DNA of 64,000 nt, taken from positions 9,243 to 73,242 of the forward strand of contig DASXGX010000143.1 of the NCBI GenBank assembly GCA_036488815.1, read 5' to 3'. The notes under the pieces are model-generated. The model was not told the DNA's origin. It saw only the letters and a program-made list of their open reading frames with translations, and ran no database searches. Shown one piece after another: positions 51,707 to 59,695 of this stretch. A program made the translations under genes and the position numbers. The stretch is from Roseiarcus sp036488815 (GTDB taxonomy: Bacteria; Pseudomonadota; Alphaproteobacteria; Rhizobiales; Beijerinckiaceae). Within the stretch, counting starts at the first letter, position 1. Each line of letters opens with the position of its first letter.

Positions 51707-54607
51707 ATGACGCCGCTGCAATTCGTCGACAAATGGCGTCCCGTGACGCTGACCGAGCGCGCGGCAGCTCAGTCTCATTTCAACGATCTTTGTCATCTTT
51801 TTGATCACCCAACTCCGCTAGACGACGACCCGGTCGGAGATCACTTTACCTTTGAGAAGGGGGTCAAGAAGTCGGGCGGCGGCGATGGATTCGCTGACGT
51901 CTGGAAACGGGATTATTTCGCGTGGGAATATAAAAAACGACGAAGAAATCTTGACGAGGCATTGGGGCAGCTTGCCAGATATGCTCTGGCGCTTGAGAGC
52001 CCGCCTTTGCATGTTGTCTGCGACACGGATCGGTTTCGGATCGTAACGGCGTATACGAATAGTGTCCCCCGGTCCTACGACCTCTCTCTAGAGGACATAC
52101 TAGACCCCAAAAAACGTGGGTGGCTGGAGGCCGCCTTTTATTCTCCAAAGTCATTGAAGCCAGGCGCTAGTCGGTCAGACCTGACGAGACAGGCTGCTGA
52201 CAAGTTCTCGACACTAGCTGAACGACTTCAGAAGAAGGGCTATCCCAGCGAGGATGTAGCTCATTTTGTGAACAGACTCGTCTTTTTGTTTTTTGCCGAG
52301 GACGTTCGCTTGCTTCCAGAGGGTTATTTTAGGCGCGTCATTGCCGAGATCTCGACGAGGCCGAAGGACGCCAAATCCGTCCTAACTGGGCTCTTCGCCG
52401 CCCTACTAAAAGGAAGTCGGTTTGGCCTCGACGTGTTGCCGTGGGTCAACGGCGGCCTATTCGATGAGCGAGAGTCTTTGGACTTAGATGAGCACGAAAT
52501 AGGCCTTCTAAAAGCAGCAGGCTCCCAAAATTGGGGTCATATTGACCCCTCTATTTTTGGCACTGTTTTTGAGCGGTTTCTAGACCCCGATAAGCGGGCT
52601 CAAATCGGGGCTCACTATACCGACGCCAGTACGATCATTAGATTAATTTCGCCGGTTGTGATGGCGCCGTTGAACCTAGAATGGTCTAAGGCGAGAAATG
52701 ATATCGAAACTCTCGTTTCCAAGGCTAGAATTAAGGGTGCCAAGGCAAAAGAATGGCGTCTCGCTGAAGAGCGACGCTCAGTATTTCTGGAGCGGCTTCG
52801 AACGTTGTCGATTCTCGATCCCGCTTGCGGGTCAGGAAACTTTCTATACTTGGCGCTCCAATCCGTCAAAAACCTAGAGCATGCGGCCAATCAAGAATGT
52901 GAATCGTTCGGACTACCGCCGCGGCTACCCGTTGTTGGTCCTGAGATTTTGCGGGGCCTAGAGATTAACCCGCTAGCCGCCGAATTGGCGCGCACAACCA
53001 TTTGGATAGGTGACATACAGTGGGCGATCCAGAACGGAATCTACAGTCGTCCTGAGCCTATTTTGAGGCGTCTAGACGCGATCGAGTGCAGAGACGCGCT
53101 ATTAAACTCCGATGGATCGGAAGCGTCGTGGCCCGCCGCTGAATTCATCGTTGGCAACCCTCCATTCCTCGGCGACAAGAGGATGCTTGCAAGCCTAGGT
53201 GAACCGTACACCTCGGCACTTCGTGCGGCCTATGCATCCCAACTGCCAGGGCGATCCGACTTGGTCTGCTATTGGTTCGCCAAGGCCAAAAAGCAGATCG
53301 TTCTCGGCGCGGCGCAACGAGTCGGTCTTGTCGCGACGAACTCGATCCGCCAGGATTCTAATAGACACGTTTTGAAGGACATATCGCGGACACTGCGGAT
53401 ATTTGAGGTCTGGGACAATGAGGCATGGGCGGTGGACGGCGCAGCGGTCCGCGTGTCGCTTGTATGCTTCGACGGTCGGGACGGGGACGTCTCGGTTAGG
53501 TTGAACGGAGAAGTCGTTACCGTCATCCACCCTGATTTGACGGCAAGTACTGGAGAAAATGGACTTGATCTTTCTTCGGTGAACCGTCTCGATGAAAACG
53601 CCGCTATCGCCTATCAAGGCGTTAAGCGAGTAGGAAAATTTGAGCTCCGTGGAGATCTAGCTAGGGAGATGGTCCAGGCACCCGGCAACCCGAATGGGCT
53701 TAAAAACTCGGAAGTGCTAAGACCGTGGATAAGCGGCTTTGACGTTGTTCGTCGCCCACAAGACATGTGGATTGTAGATTTCGGCTGGAACAAATCCGAA
53801 GCCGAAGCCGAAATGTTTGAAGCTCCGTTTGAGTATTTAAAAAAATATGTGAAGCCGGAACGGGTTGGAAAGCGGGAGAAGGCCGCAAATGAACGATGGT
53901 GGATATATTATTGGCCAAGACCAGAAATGAGGAAGAAACTAAAATCCGTCAAAAGATATTTGGCCAGCCCAAGCGTTTCAAAGCATCGAGTCTTCAGATT
54001 TTTCGATACCAATGTACTACCAGATGGCGCGAATATTGTCATTGCGAGAGAGGATGACTTTACGTTCGGTGTACTTCAATCGAAATATCATATTGGATGG
54101 TCTGAGCGGCTCGGTTCTACATTGGAGGACCGTCCCGCATATCGACCTAGCACATCGTTCGAAACGTTCCCCTTTCCCGATGGGCTTACTCTCGATATCG
54201 CGCCAGCTTCTTTAGCACTAGATTCACGCGCGGCGCGGGTATCCTCGGCGGCGGCTATTTTGGATAATCTACGAGAAACTTGGCTCAACCCGCCAGACTT
54301 GGTAAGAACCGTTGCTGAAATTGTCCCGCACTATCCTGACCGCAAGGTTCCGATCGACGCCCAAGCCGCAGATGTTTTGGCTAAACGCACACTGACAAAT
54401 CTCTACAATCGGCCCCCCGCTTGGCTGGAGAGGGCTCACGCAGACTTGGATTGCGCTGTCGCCGGTGCATATGGGTGGGAGGAAGACATCTCAGTTGATG
54501 ACGCCTTGGCAGAACTTTTAGCTTTAAATCGTCGGCGATCACTCAATAACCTCCATCAGACTATCGAATTGCCGCTCGCTGCCAATACTACTTCCACTGT
54601 CGACTAA
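51707..54607 (+). CDS. MmeI-like type IIL restriction-modification enzyme
   Basis: 966 residues; an in-frame TGA six bases upstream fixes this ATG as first possible start. N-terminal nuclease domain with D64 and E74-x-K76 in FADVWKRDYFAWEYKKRRR, the PD-(D/E)xK pattern. A helical spacer follows, then a gamma-class N6-adenine methyltransferase with motif I LDPACGSGNFLYLALQ (about 369) and motif IV FIVGNPPFLGDKRM (about 480). A target-recognition region and C-terminal helices complete it (KYHIGWSERLGSTLEDRPAY). Size and order equal MmeI and its homologues, which cut about 20 bases away and methylate one strand only. Codon use is clearly more A/T-rich than in neighbours, so it is likely transferred. 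It ends in TAA. Confidence 0.9.
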   Translation: MTPLQFVDKWRPVTLTERAAAQSHFNDLCHLFDHPTPLDDDPVGDHFTFEKGVKKSGGGDGFADVWKRDYFAWEYKKRRRNLDEALGQLARYALALESPPLHVVCDTDRFRIVTAYTNSVPRSYDLSLEDILDPKKRGWLEAAFYSPKSLKPGASRSDLTRQAADKFSTLAERLQKKGYPSEDVAHFVNRLVFLFFAEDVRLLPEGYFRRVIAEISTRPKDAKSVLTGLFAALLKGSRFGLDVLPWVNGGLFDERESLDLDEHEIGLLKAAGSQNWGHIDPSIFGTVFERFLDPDKRAQIGAHYTDASTIIRLISPVVMAPLNLEWSKARNDIETLVSKARIKGAKAKEWRLAEERRSVFLERLRTLSILDPACGSGNFLYLALQSVKNLEHAANQECESFGLPPRLPVVGPEILRGLEINPLAAELARTTIWIGDIQWAIQNGIYSRPEPILRRLDAIECRDALLNSDGSEASWPAAEFIVGNPPFLGDKRMLASLGEPYTSALRAAYASQLPGRSDLVCYWFAKAKKQIVLGAAQRVGLVATNSIRQDSNRHVLKDISRTLRIFEVWDNEAWAVDGAAVRVSLVCFDGRDGDVSVRLNGEVVTVIHPDLTASTGENGLDLSSVNRLDENAAIAYQGVKRVGKFELRGDLAREMVQAPGNPNGLKNSEVLRPWISGFDVVRRPQDMWIVDFGWNKSEAEAEMFEAPFEYLKKYVKPERVGKREKAANERWWIYYWPRPEMRKKLKSVKRYLASPSVSKHRVFRFFDTNVLPDGANIVIAREDDFTFGVLQSKYHIGWSERLGSTLEDRPAYRPSTSFETFPFPDGLTLDIAPASLALDSRAARVSSAAAILDNLRETWLNPPDLVRTVAEIVPHYPDRKVPIDAQAADVLAKRTLTNLYNRPPAWLERAHADLDCAVAGAYGWEEDISVDDALAELLALNRRRSLNNLHQTIELPLAANTTSTVD

Positions 54608-54769
54608 CGGGATACGCCAGCGCAGCGTTTGCCTGTCATAAGATATCGCCGTTTGGGTCGAATGGGGATCTCGTTCCCTTCATTGGGTCGCGACGCATTA
54701 GGAATTACCTACATTCCGGTAAAAGCCGATCACGCGACTTGACATGCGGTACGCCTAGGACTCAAAAAA
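54608..54769. other. Short intergenic tail of the RM gene
   Basis: 162 bases of mixed composition between the convergent RM gene and the suppressor-type tRNA. No gene seen; the six A/T pairs at 54764-54769 read as T6 on the minus strand, a plausible end for the tRNA transcript. Confidence 0.5.
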
Positions 54770-54857
54770 TGGTGGCCCCGATCGGAGTTGAACCGACAAT
54801 CCCTTCCCAGGAGGCGGTTTTAAAGACCGCTGCGTTTACCAATTTCGCCACGGGGCC
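54770..54857 (-). tRNA. Class II tRNA with anticodon TTA (ochre-suppressor type, Leu-like)
   Basis: 88 bases with encoded CCA. Acceptor GGCCCCG/CGGGGCC (7 pairs), D-arm GCG-AAATTGGTAAA-CGC, anticodon arm GCGGT-CTTTAAA-ACCGC (5 pairs, 7-base loop), long variable arm (TCCT...GGGA) and T-arm GTCGG-TTCAACT-CCGAT. The loop places TTA at positions 34-36, which pairs with UAA stop codons. Discriminator A73 and the long variable arm are leucine-like; Ser tRNAs have G73. An ordinary tRNA-Leu(TAA) has the loop CTTAAAA instead, so this one is one base out. All helices are intact, so a functional molecule is likely; charging and use are untested. Confidence 0.8.
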
Positions 54858-54860
54858 ATA

Positions 54861-54933
54861 GGTGGAGACGGGGGGAGTCGAACCCCAAGGGGAGACGCTG
54901 CAAATCGTTCCTTGGCACCGGCCTACCGTCCCC
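54861..54933 (-). ncRNA. Divergent tRNA-Ala-like RNA
   Basis: 73 bases, ending three bases before the neighbouring tRNA. The 5' GGGGACG pairs with 3' CGTCTCC, giving G3-U70 (the alanine identity pair) and A73 followed by CC. The T-arm has the loop TTCGACT with four good pairs. The centre does not fold normally: the D-arm is a short GGC-CGGT-GCC hairpin, and the middle arm is irregular (AAGGAACG / CGTCTCC with bulges) around an 8-base loop ATTTGCAG that contains TGC, the Ala anticodon. It could be an unusual or decayed tRNA-Ala, or a tRNA-like RNA. A tmRNA acceptor piece was considered and is less likely. Confidence 0.55.
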
Positions 54934-54979
54934 GAAATGAGCGACCCGGACGCGTCAACGTCCGGGTCGTTTCATTTCA
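54934..54979. terminator. Long inverted repeat before the tRNA pair
   Basis: GAAATGAGCGACCCGGAC and GTCCGGGTCGTTTCATTTC flank an 8-base loop; 17-18 bases pair with one offset. Read on the plus strand it ends in a T-rich tail and could stop transcription; on the minus strand it sits directly upstream of the two RNA genes. Confidence 0.6.
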
Positions 54980-55080
54980 AATACTTCCGAATTGACAGTT
55001 CGAACTCTGAAGCGAGTCGCCGGCGCGGCGCAAGCACGTAAAACTCGCTGTCCAGGGGTTTTCCCCAAACTCACAAATAA

Positions 55081-55148
55081 ATTTGGCGCTGTTCGCCAAA
55101 TATCGCCGTCCTATCCACAGTATCAGCACATAAGCATGTCCTTATGTG
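55081..55148. repeat. Two perfect palindromes around a DnaA-box-like site
   Basis: ATTTGGCG-CTGTT-CGCCAAAT (55081-55101) and CACATAAG-CATGTC-CTTATGTG (55127-55148) are perfect 8-base inverted repeats. Between them CTATCCACAG (55111-55120) differs from the DnaA box TTATCCACA at one position. The first may be the terminator of mutM (on the minus strand), the second an operator-like site. Confidence 0.5.
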
Positions 55149-55180
55149 TGTGCGAATAGGTTAGTACTACAGTTGCCCGC

Positions 55181-56053
55181 TCACTTCTGACAGGTGGGGC
55201 AATAGAAGGTCGAGCGGCCGCCCTGCACGATCCGCGTGATCGAACCGTGGCAGCGGGGCTTCGGGCAGGCGGCGCCTTCGCGATCGTAGACTGCGAAAGA
55301 GTGTTGGAAATAGCCGAGCTTGCCGTCCGGGCGGCGATGGTCCCGCAGCGTCGAGCCGCCCGCCTCGACTGCCTCCTCGAGAACCTCGCGAATCGCGCGC
55401 GCGAGCGCGCCGACGTTGGAGGCGCGGCCTTTGGCGTTCAGCGAGCCGGCTTGGCGCATCGGCGAGAGGCCGGCGCGGTGCAGGGCCTCGCAGACGTAGA
55501 TGTTGCCGAGGCCGGCGATGCGCGTCTGGTCCAGCAGCGCGCTCTTGAGCGGCGTGCGCGCGCCTTCGAGCACAGCGGCGAGGCGCGCGGCGTCGAAGTC
55601 TTCAGACAGCGGCTCGACGCCGAGATCGCGGAAGGCGGGGTGCTCGTCGAGCCGCGCCGTCGGCGTCAGAATCATCGAGCCGAAGCGGCGCGGGTCGTTG
55701 TAGGTGACCCTGGCGCCGCTATCGAGCGTGAAGACCACGTGATCGTGCGCCGCGAGTTTCGGGAATTCGTTGTGGAACGGCGGCACGAGCGTCTCGCCAT
55801 CTTGTTCGACGCGGAACGAGCCGGACATGCCGAGGTGCATAACGAGCGTCTCCCCGGCGTCGAGCGGCGCGAGCAGATATTTCGCCCGCCGCGTCAGCGC
55901 TTCGATCCTACGGCCGGTCAGGCGCTCGGCGAAGCGATCGGGAAACGGAACGCGAAGGTCGCCGCGCCGCGTCTCGACACGCAGCAGGCGAAAGCCGACG
56001 AGCGCGGGTTCGAGACCGCGCCGCACGGTTTCGACTTCGGGCAGTTCAGGCAT
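55181..56053 (-). CDS. mutM: Formamidopyrimidine-DNA glycosylase (Fpg/MutM)
   Basis: 290 residues from the ATG at 56053, so that the mature N-terminus is Pro-Glu-Leu-Pro-Glu as the catalysis requires (PELPEVETVRRGLEPALVGF). LVMHLGMSGSFRVEQDGE and the helix-two-turn-helix segment follow. The C-terminal zinc finger has CPKPRC and CPTC. It removes 8-oxoguanine and formamidopyrimidines and nicks the abasic site. Eight bases after recQ. Confidence 0.97.
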   Translation of the reverse strand: MPELPEVETVRRGLEPALVGFRLLRVETRRGDLRVPFPDRFAERLTGRRIEALTRRAKYLLAPLDAGETLVMHLGMSGSFRVEQDGETLVPPFHNEFPKLAAHDHVVFTLDSGARVTYNDPRRFGSMILTPTARLDEHPAFRDLGVEPLSEDFDAARLAAVLEGARTPLKSALLDQTRIAGLGNIYVCEALHRAGLSPMRQAGSLNAKGRASNVGALARAIREVLEEAVEAGGSTLRDHRRPDGKLGYFQHSFAVYDREGAACPKPRCHGSITRIVQGGRSTFYCPTCQK

Positions 56054-56061
56054 GGGGCAGT

Positions 56062-57855
56062 TCAAGCATGGGGCTGATCCCGGATCACGGCGAGAAAGGC
56101 CGCGCCGTATTTCTGCAATTTGGCGGCGCCGACGCCGTGGATCGACCCCAGCGCATTGAGCGTCGTCGGCCGCTCCTTCGCCATTTCGATGAGGGTGCGA
56201 TCGGGGAAGATGACATAGGCGGGCTGGTTCTGCGCGCGCGCCATCGCGCCCCGCAGCGCCTTCAAGGCCGCCAGGAGATCGCCGTCCGCCTCGTCCGCGC
56301 TCGGCGCGAGCCGTTTTTCGCGGCGCGGCTTCTTGCCGACCACGTCCTCACGCAGCGCGAACGGCGCGTCGCCGCGCAGCACGCGGCGACCCTCGTCCGT
56401 TACGATCAGCCGGTCACGGTCGGCGCGGTCGTGGTCGATCAGCTTCGCGGACAGGAGCTGGCGCAGCACGCCGCGCCACTCGGCGGGCGCGCGGTCCTTG
56501 CCGACGCCGAAAGTTTTGAGCTGGTCGTGCCCGTGCCGTGCGATCGCCTCGCTCGCCTTCCCGGAGAGAATGTTGGCGAGATGGCCGAAGAAGAAGCGTC
56601 CCGAGGTGCGCAGCACTGCGGACAGCGCCTTTTGCGCCTCCAGGCTGCCGTCGATGAGCCGCACCGCGCCGTTGCAGACATCGCAATGACCGCACGGCGC
56701 CGCCTCCTCGCCGAACATGCCGAGCAGCACCTGCCGGCGGCAGCGGGCGGTCTCGCACAGGGTCACGAGATCATCCAGCTTGGTCATTTCGACGCGCTTG
56801 CGCTCGTCGGGCGCGCCGCCTTCCACAATCTGGCGCCGGCGCAATTCGATGTCGCCGGCGCCGTAGAGCGTGAAGGTGTCTGCCGGCAGTCCGTCGCGCC
56901 CTGCGCGGCCGATCTCCTGGTAGTAGGCCTCGATCGACGAGGGCATGTCGGCGTGGAACACAAAGCGCACGTCGGGCTTGTCGACGCCCATGCCGAAGGC
57001 GACCGTCGCGCACATCACGACGCCGTCCTCCTGCAAGAAGGCGTCCTGGTTGCGCGAGCGCGCATCATGATCGAGGCCGGCGTGATAGGGCAGCGAGCGC
57101 CGGCCGGCGGCGGAGAACTCCTGCGCGAGCTCCTCCGTCCGGCGGCGCGAGGCGCAATAGACGATGCCGCTCTCGCCCCGATGCGCATCGAGCTTCTCGC
57201 CGAGCTGTCGCGTCGCATTGCCCTTCGGGCGCATCGCCAGGAACAGATTGGGCCGGTCGAACGAACGCACGAACACCCGCGGCGGCCGCACGAAAAGGCG
57301 CGCGGCGACGTCATCGCGCGTCGGCCCGTCCGCCGTCGCCGTCACCGCGATGGTCTGTGCGCCGCCGAGCGCCTCCGCCGCCTCGCGCAGCCGCCGATAT
57401 TCGGGGCGGAAGTCGTGGCCCCATTGCGACACGCAATGCGCCTCGTCGATGGCGAACAGGTCGATCTTCGCGTCCTTCAGCGTCTCGAGCGTGTCCTCGC
57501 GCAGCAGGCGCTCGGGCGCGACATAGAGGAGCCGCAGCGAACCGTCGCGAAGGCCGCGGGCGATCCGTTGCCGCTCGCTCCCCTCGCTGGCGGAGTTCAG
57601 GGCCGCCGCGGGAATGCCGAGTTCGCCGAGTTGCGCCACCTGATCCCGCATCAACGCGATCAGCGGCGACACGACCACGGTCAGCCCGCGGCGCACGAGC
57701 GACGGCAGTTGAAAGCAGAGCGATTTGCCGCTGCCGGTCGGCATGACGGCGAGGACGTCGTCGCCCGCCAGCACCGCTTCGACGATCTCCTCCTGCCCCG
57801 CGCGAAAGCCTGAGAAACCGTAGACGCGCGAGAGCTCCGCGCGCGCCTGATCCAT
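56062..57855 (-). CDS. recQ: ATP-dependent DNA helicase RecQ
   Basis: 597 residues from the ATG at 57855 (DQARAELSRVYGFSGFRAGQ); the open frame runs to 57912, which overlaps epmA. Motif I AVMPTGSGKSLCFQLPSLV, DEAH box FAIDEAHCVSQWGHDFRPEY, motif VI QEIGRAGRDGLPAD, then the RQC zinc site (CETARCRRQVL ... CGHCDVC) and a single HRDC domain at the C-terminus. It restarts stalled forks and feeds the RecF pathway. Co-oriented with mutM and epmA. Confidence 0.97.
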   Translation of the reverse strand: MDQARAELSRVYGFSGFRAGQEEIVEAVLAGDDVLAVMPTGSGKSLCFQLPSLVRRGLTVVVSPLIALMRDQVAQLGELGIPAAALNSASEGSERQRIARGLRDGSLRLLYVAPERLLREDTLETLKDAKIDLFAIDEAHCVSQWGHDFRPEYRRLREAAEALGGAQTIAVTATADGPTRDDVAARLFVRPPRVFVRSFDRPNLFLAMRPKGNATRQLGEKLDAHRGESGIVYCASRRRTEELAQEFSAAGRRSLPYHAGLDHDARSRNQDAFLQEDGVVMCATVAFGMGVDKPDVRFVFHADMPSSIEAYYQEIGRAGRDGLPADTFTLYGAGDIELRRRQIVEGGAPDERKRVEMTKLDDLVTLCETARCRRQVLLGMFGEEAAPCGHCDVCNGAVRLIDGSLEAQKALSAVLRTSGRFFFGHLANILSGKASEAIARHGHDQLKTFGVGKDRAPAEWRGVLRQLLSAKLIDHDRADRDRLIVTDEGRRVLRGDAPFALREDVVGKKPRREKRLAPSADEADGDLLAALKALRGAMARAQNQPAYVIFPDRTLIEMAKERPTTLNALGSIHGVGAAKLQKYGAAFLAVIRDQPHA

Positions 57856-57872
57856 CAGACCTTGGAGGCCGC

Positions 57873-59033
57873 TCAACGCTGCGCTCCGGTGGGATCGAAC
57901 ACAGGCGTCCATTGTACGTCCTCGATCCGTTCGGCGCCGCAGGCGAGCATCGCCAGCCGGTCGAAGCCGAGCGCCGCGCCGCTCGCCTCGGGCATTTCGG
58001 CAAGCGCAGCGAGAAAGTCTTCGTCGATCGGATAGGCTTCGCCGTAGACGCGCTGCTTTATGGCCATCTCCTCTTCGAAACGCCGGCGCTGCTCAGCCGG
58101 GTCGGTCAATTCGCCGAACGCGTTGGCGACCTCGACGCCGCAAACATAGAGCTCGAAGCGCTCGGCGACGCGCGGATCGGAGGGATGGGCGCGCGCCAGC
58201 GCCGCCTCGCAGGCGGGATATTCGGTCAGGAAGGTGGGTCGGCCGAGGCCCAGCCGCGGCTCGACCTGTTCGCTCAGGATACGGCTGAAGACGTCCGACC
58301 AGCTATCGTCGGCGGCGACCCGCATCCCCAGAGCCTTCGCCTGTTCGGCGAGGCGGTCCCGCTCCGGCTCCCCTGCCCCGTTCTCCGGCAGCGACTCGAA
58401 AAGATCGACATCGGCGTAGCGCAAAAACGCCTCCCGGACGGAAAGCCGCTCCGGCTCGGCGAAAGGGTCGGCCGTCCGGTCGCGAAAGACGAAGCGTTTG
58501 GCGGCGGCTTCGCGCGCGGCCAGAGCGAGGATCGCGGCGCAATCCGCCATCAGCGCCTCCAGCGGCTCTCCGGCGCGATACCATTCGAGCATCGTGAATT
58601 CGGGCGCATGAAGAGCGCCGCGCTCACGATTGCGGAAGACGCGCGCGAGGGCGAAGATGCGGCTCTCTCCGGCCGTAAGCAGCTTCTTCATCGCGAATTC
58701 GGGCGAGGTATGGAGAAAAGCCTGCTGATGGCGACCATCCGGCCCAATCATCGCGGTGGCGAATCCGTGCAGATGCGCCTCGTTGCCTGGCGAAGCTTGC
58801 AACGCGGCCGGCTCGACCTCGAGAAAATCCCGTCCCTCGAACCAGCGCCGCAGGGCGCTCAGAATCCGCGCCCGCGCGAGCAGCCGCGGGCGACGGTCGG
58901 CGTGGCGGCTATGTCTCCAGAATGGCGAAGCGGCTATCAAGGGAGCGTCCGGGCGGCGAAGCGGCGTCAATTCGTGCGATCGTGTCTGGCCTTTGGCCGC
59001 GAAATGGGTATGTTGCCCGCCGCATTCGCGCAA
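57873..59033 (-). CDS. epmA: Elongation factor P--(R)-beta-lysine ligase EpmA
   Basis: 386 residues. Resembles the catalytic domain of class II lysyl-tRNA synthetase without its anticodon-binding domain (FLHTSPEFAMKKLLTAGESR, VFRNRERGALHAPEFTMLEW and GAALGFDRLAMLACGAERIE). This is the EpmA/GenX/PoxA family, which attaches (R)-beta-lysine to EF-P Lys34. The efp gene lies directly divergent, 63 bases away, which supports the role. The first 40 residues are not conserved, so a later start is possible. Confidence 0.93.
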   Translation of the reverse strand: MRECGGQHTHFAAKGQTRSHELTPLRRPDAPLIAASPFWRHSRHADRRPRLLARARILSALRRWFEGRDFLEVEPAALQASPGNEAHLHGFATAMIGPDGRHQQAFLHTSPEFAMKKLLTAGESRIFALARVFRNRERGALHAPEFTMLEWYRAGEPLEALMADCAAILALAAREAAAKRFVFRDRTADPFAEPERLSVREAFLRYADVDLFESLPENGAGEPERDRLAEQAKALGMRVAADDSWSDVFSRILSEQVEPRLGLGRPTFLTEYPACEAALARAHPSDPRVAERFELYVCGVEVANAFGELTDPAEQRRRFEEEMAIKQRVYGEAYPIDEDFLAALAEMPEASGAALGFDRLAMLACGAERIEDVQWTPVFDPTGAQR

Positions 59034-59096
59034 GCCAAGGCTTGAGGATAACGACGCTGCCGCGGTTTCGCGCGCGCAATTCTAGGGAATAGGCAC

Positions 59097-59666
59097 GTGA
59101 GAGTCATCGCAAGCTCGATTCGCAAGGGCAACATCATAGAGCGGGAGGACGGCCAGCTCTGTGTCGTCCTTTCGGCCGAAAGCTTCCACCCGGGCAAAGG
59201 CACGCCGACCACGCAGATCGACATGCGGCGCCTCTCCGACGGCGTGAAGGTGACCGACCGCTTCAAAACGACCGAGCAGGTCGAGCGCGCCTTCGTCGAG
59301 GACAAGAACTTCGATTTCCTCTACTCGGACGCCGACGGCTATCATTTCATGAACGCCGACACCTACGACCAAATCCAGGTGGCGGGCGACGTGATCGGCG
59401 ATCAGGCGCAGTGGCTGCAGGAGGGCATGAAGGTCATTCTGTCGATCTTCAACGAAACGCCGGTCGGCATTCAGTTGCCTCCCAGGGTGACGCTGGAGAT
59501 CGTCGAAACGGAGCCGGCGATGAAGGGCCAGACCGCGTCGTCGTCCTACAAGCCGGCCAAGCTTTCCAATGGCGCGCGTGTGATGGTGCCGCCGCACGTC
59601 TCGACGGGGACCCGCGTCGTCATCCAGACGGAAGACGGCAGCTACGTTGAGCGCGCCAAAGACTGA
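59097..59666 (+). CDS. efp: Elongation factor P
   Basis: 189 residues from a GTG at 59097. Three beta-barrel domains; the modified loop reads SFHPGKGTPTTQ with Lys34 in the expected place. It relieves ribosomes stalled at polyproline stretches. The matching EpmA is encoded divergently. The window itself contains a 66-residue very proline-rich stress peptide and proline-rich linkers, whose synthesis should depend on EF-P. Confidence 0.97.
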   Translation: MRVIASSIRKGNIIEREDGQLCVVLSAESFHPGKGTPTTQIDMRRLSDGVKVTDRFKTTEQVERAFVEDKNFDFLYSDADGYHFMNADTYDQIQVAGDVIGDQAQWLQEGMKVILSIFNETPVGIQLPPRVTLEIVETEPAMKGQTASSSYKPAKLSNGARVMVPPHVSTGTRVVIQTEDGSYVERAKD

Positions 59667-59695
59667 CGGGTTGCGTTCCTGACGGAGATCTCGAC

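Noticed and set aside
54861..54979. Acceptor piece of a permuted two-piece tmRNA
   Set aside because: The CTCCACC end with G3-U70 and TTCGACT loop fits a tmRNA, but no GGATTCGAC block, tag reading frame or coding piece is found on either side, and the 5' arm pairs within the same short RNA.
55081..55148. Chromosomal replication origin
   Set aside because: Only one near-DnaA box, no A/T-rich unwinding stretch of useful length, and dnaA, parAB or hemE are not in the window.
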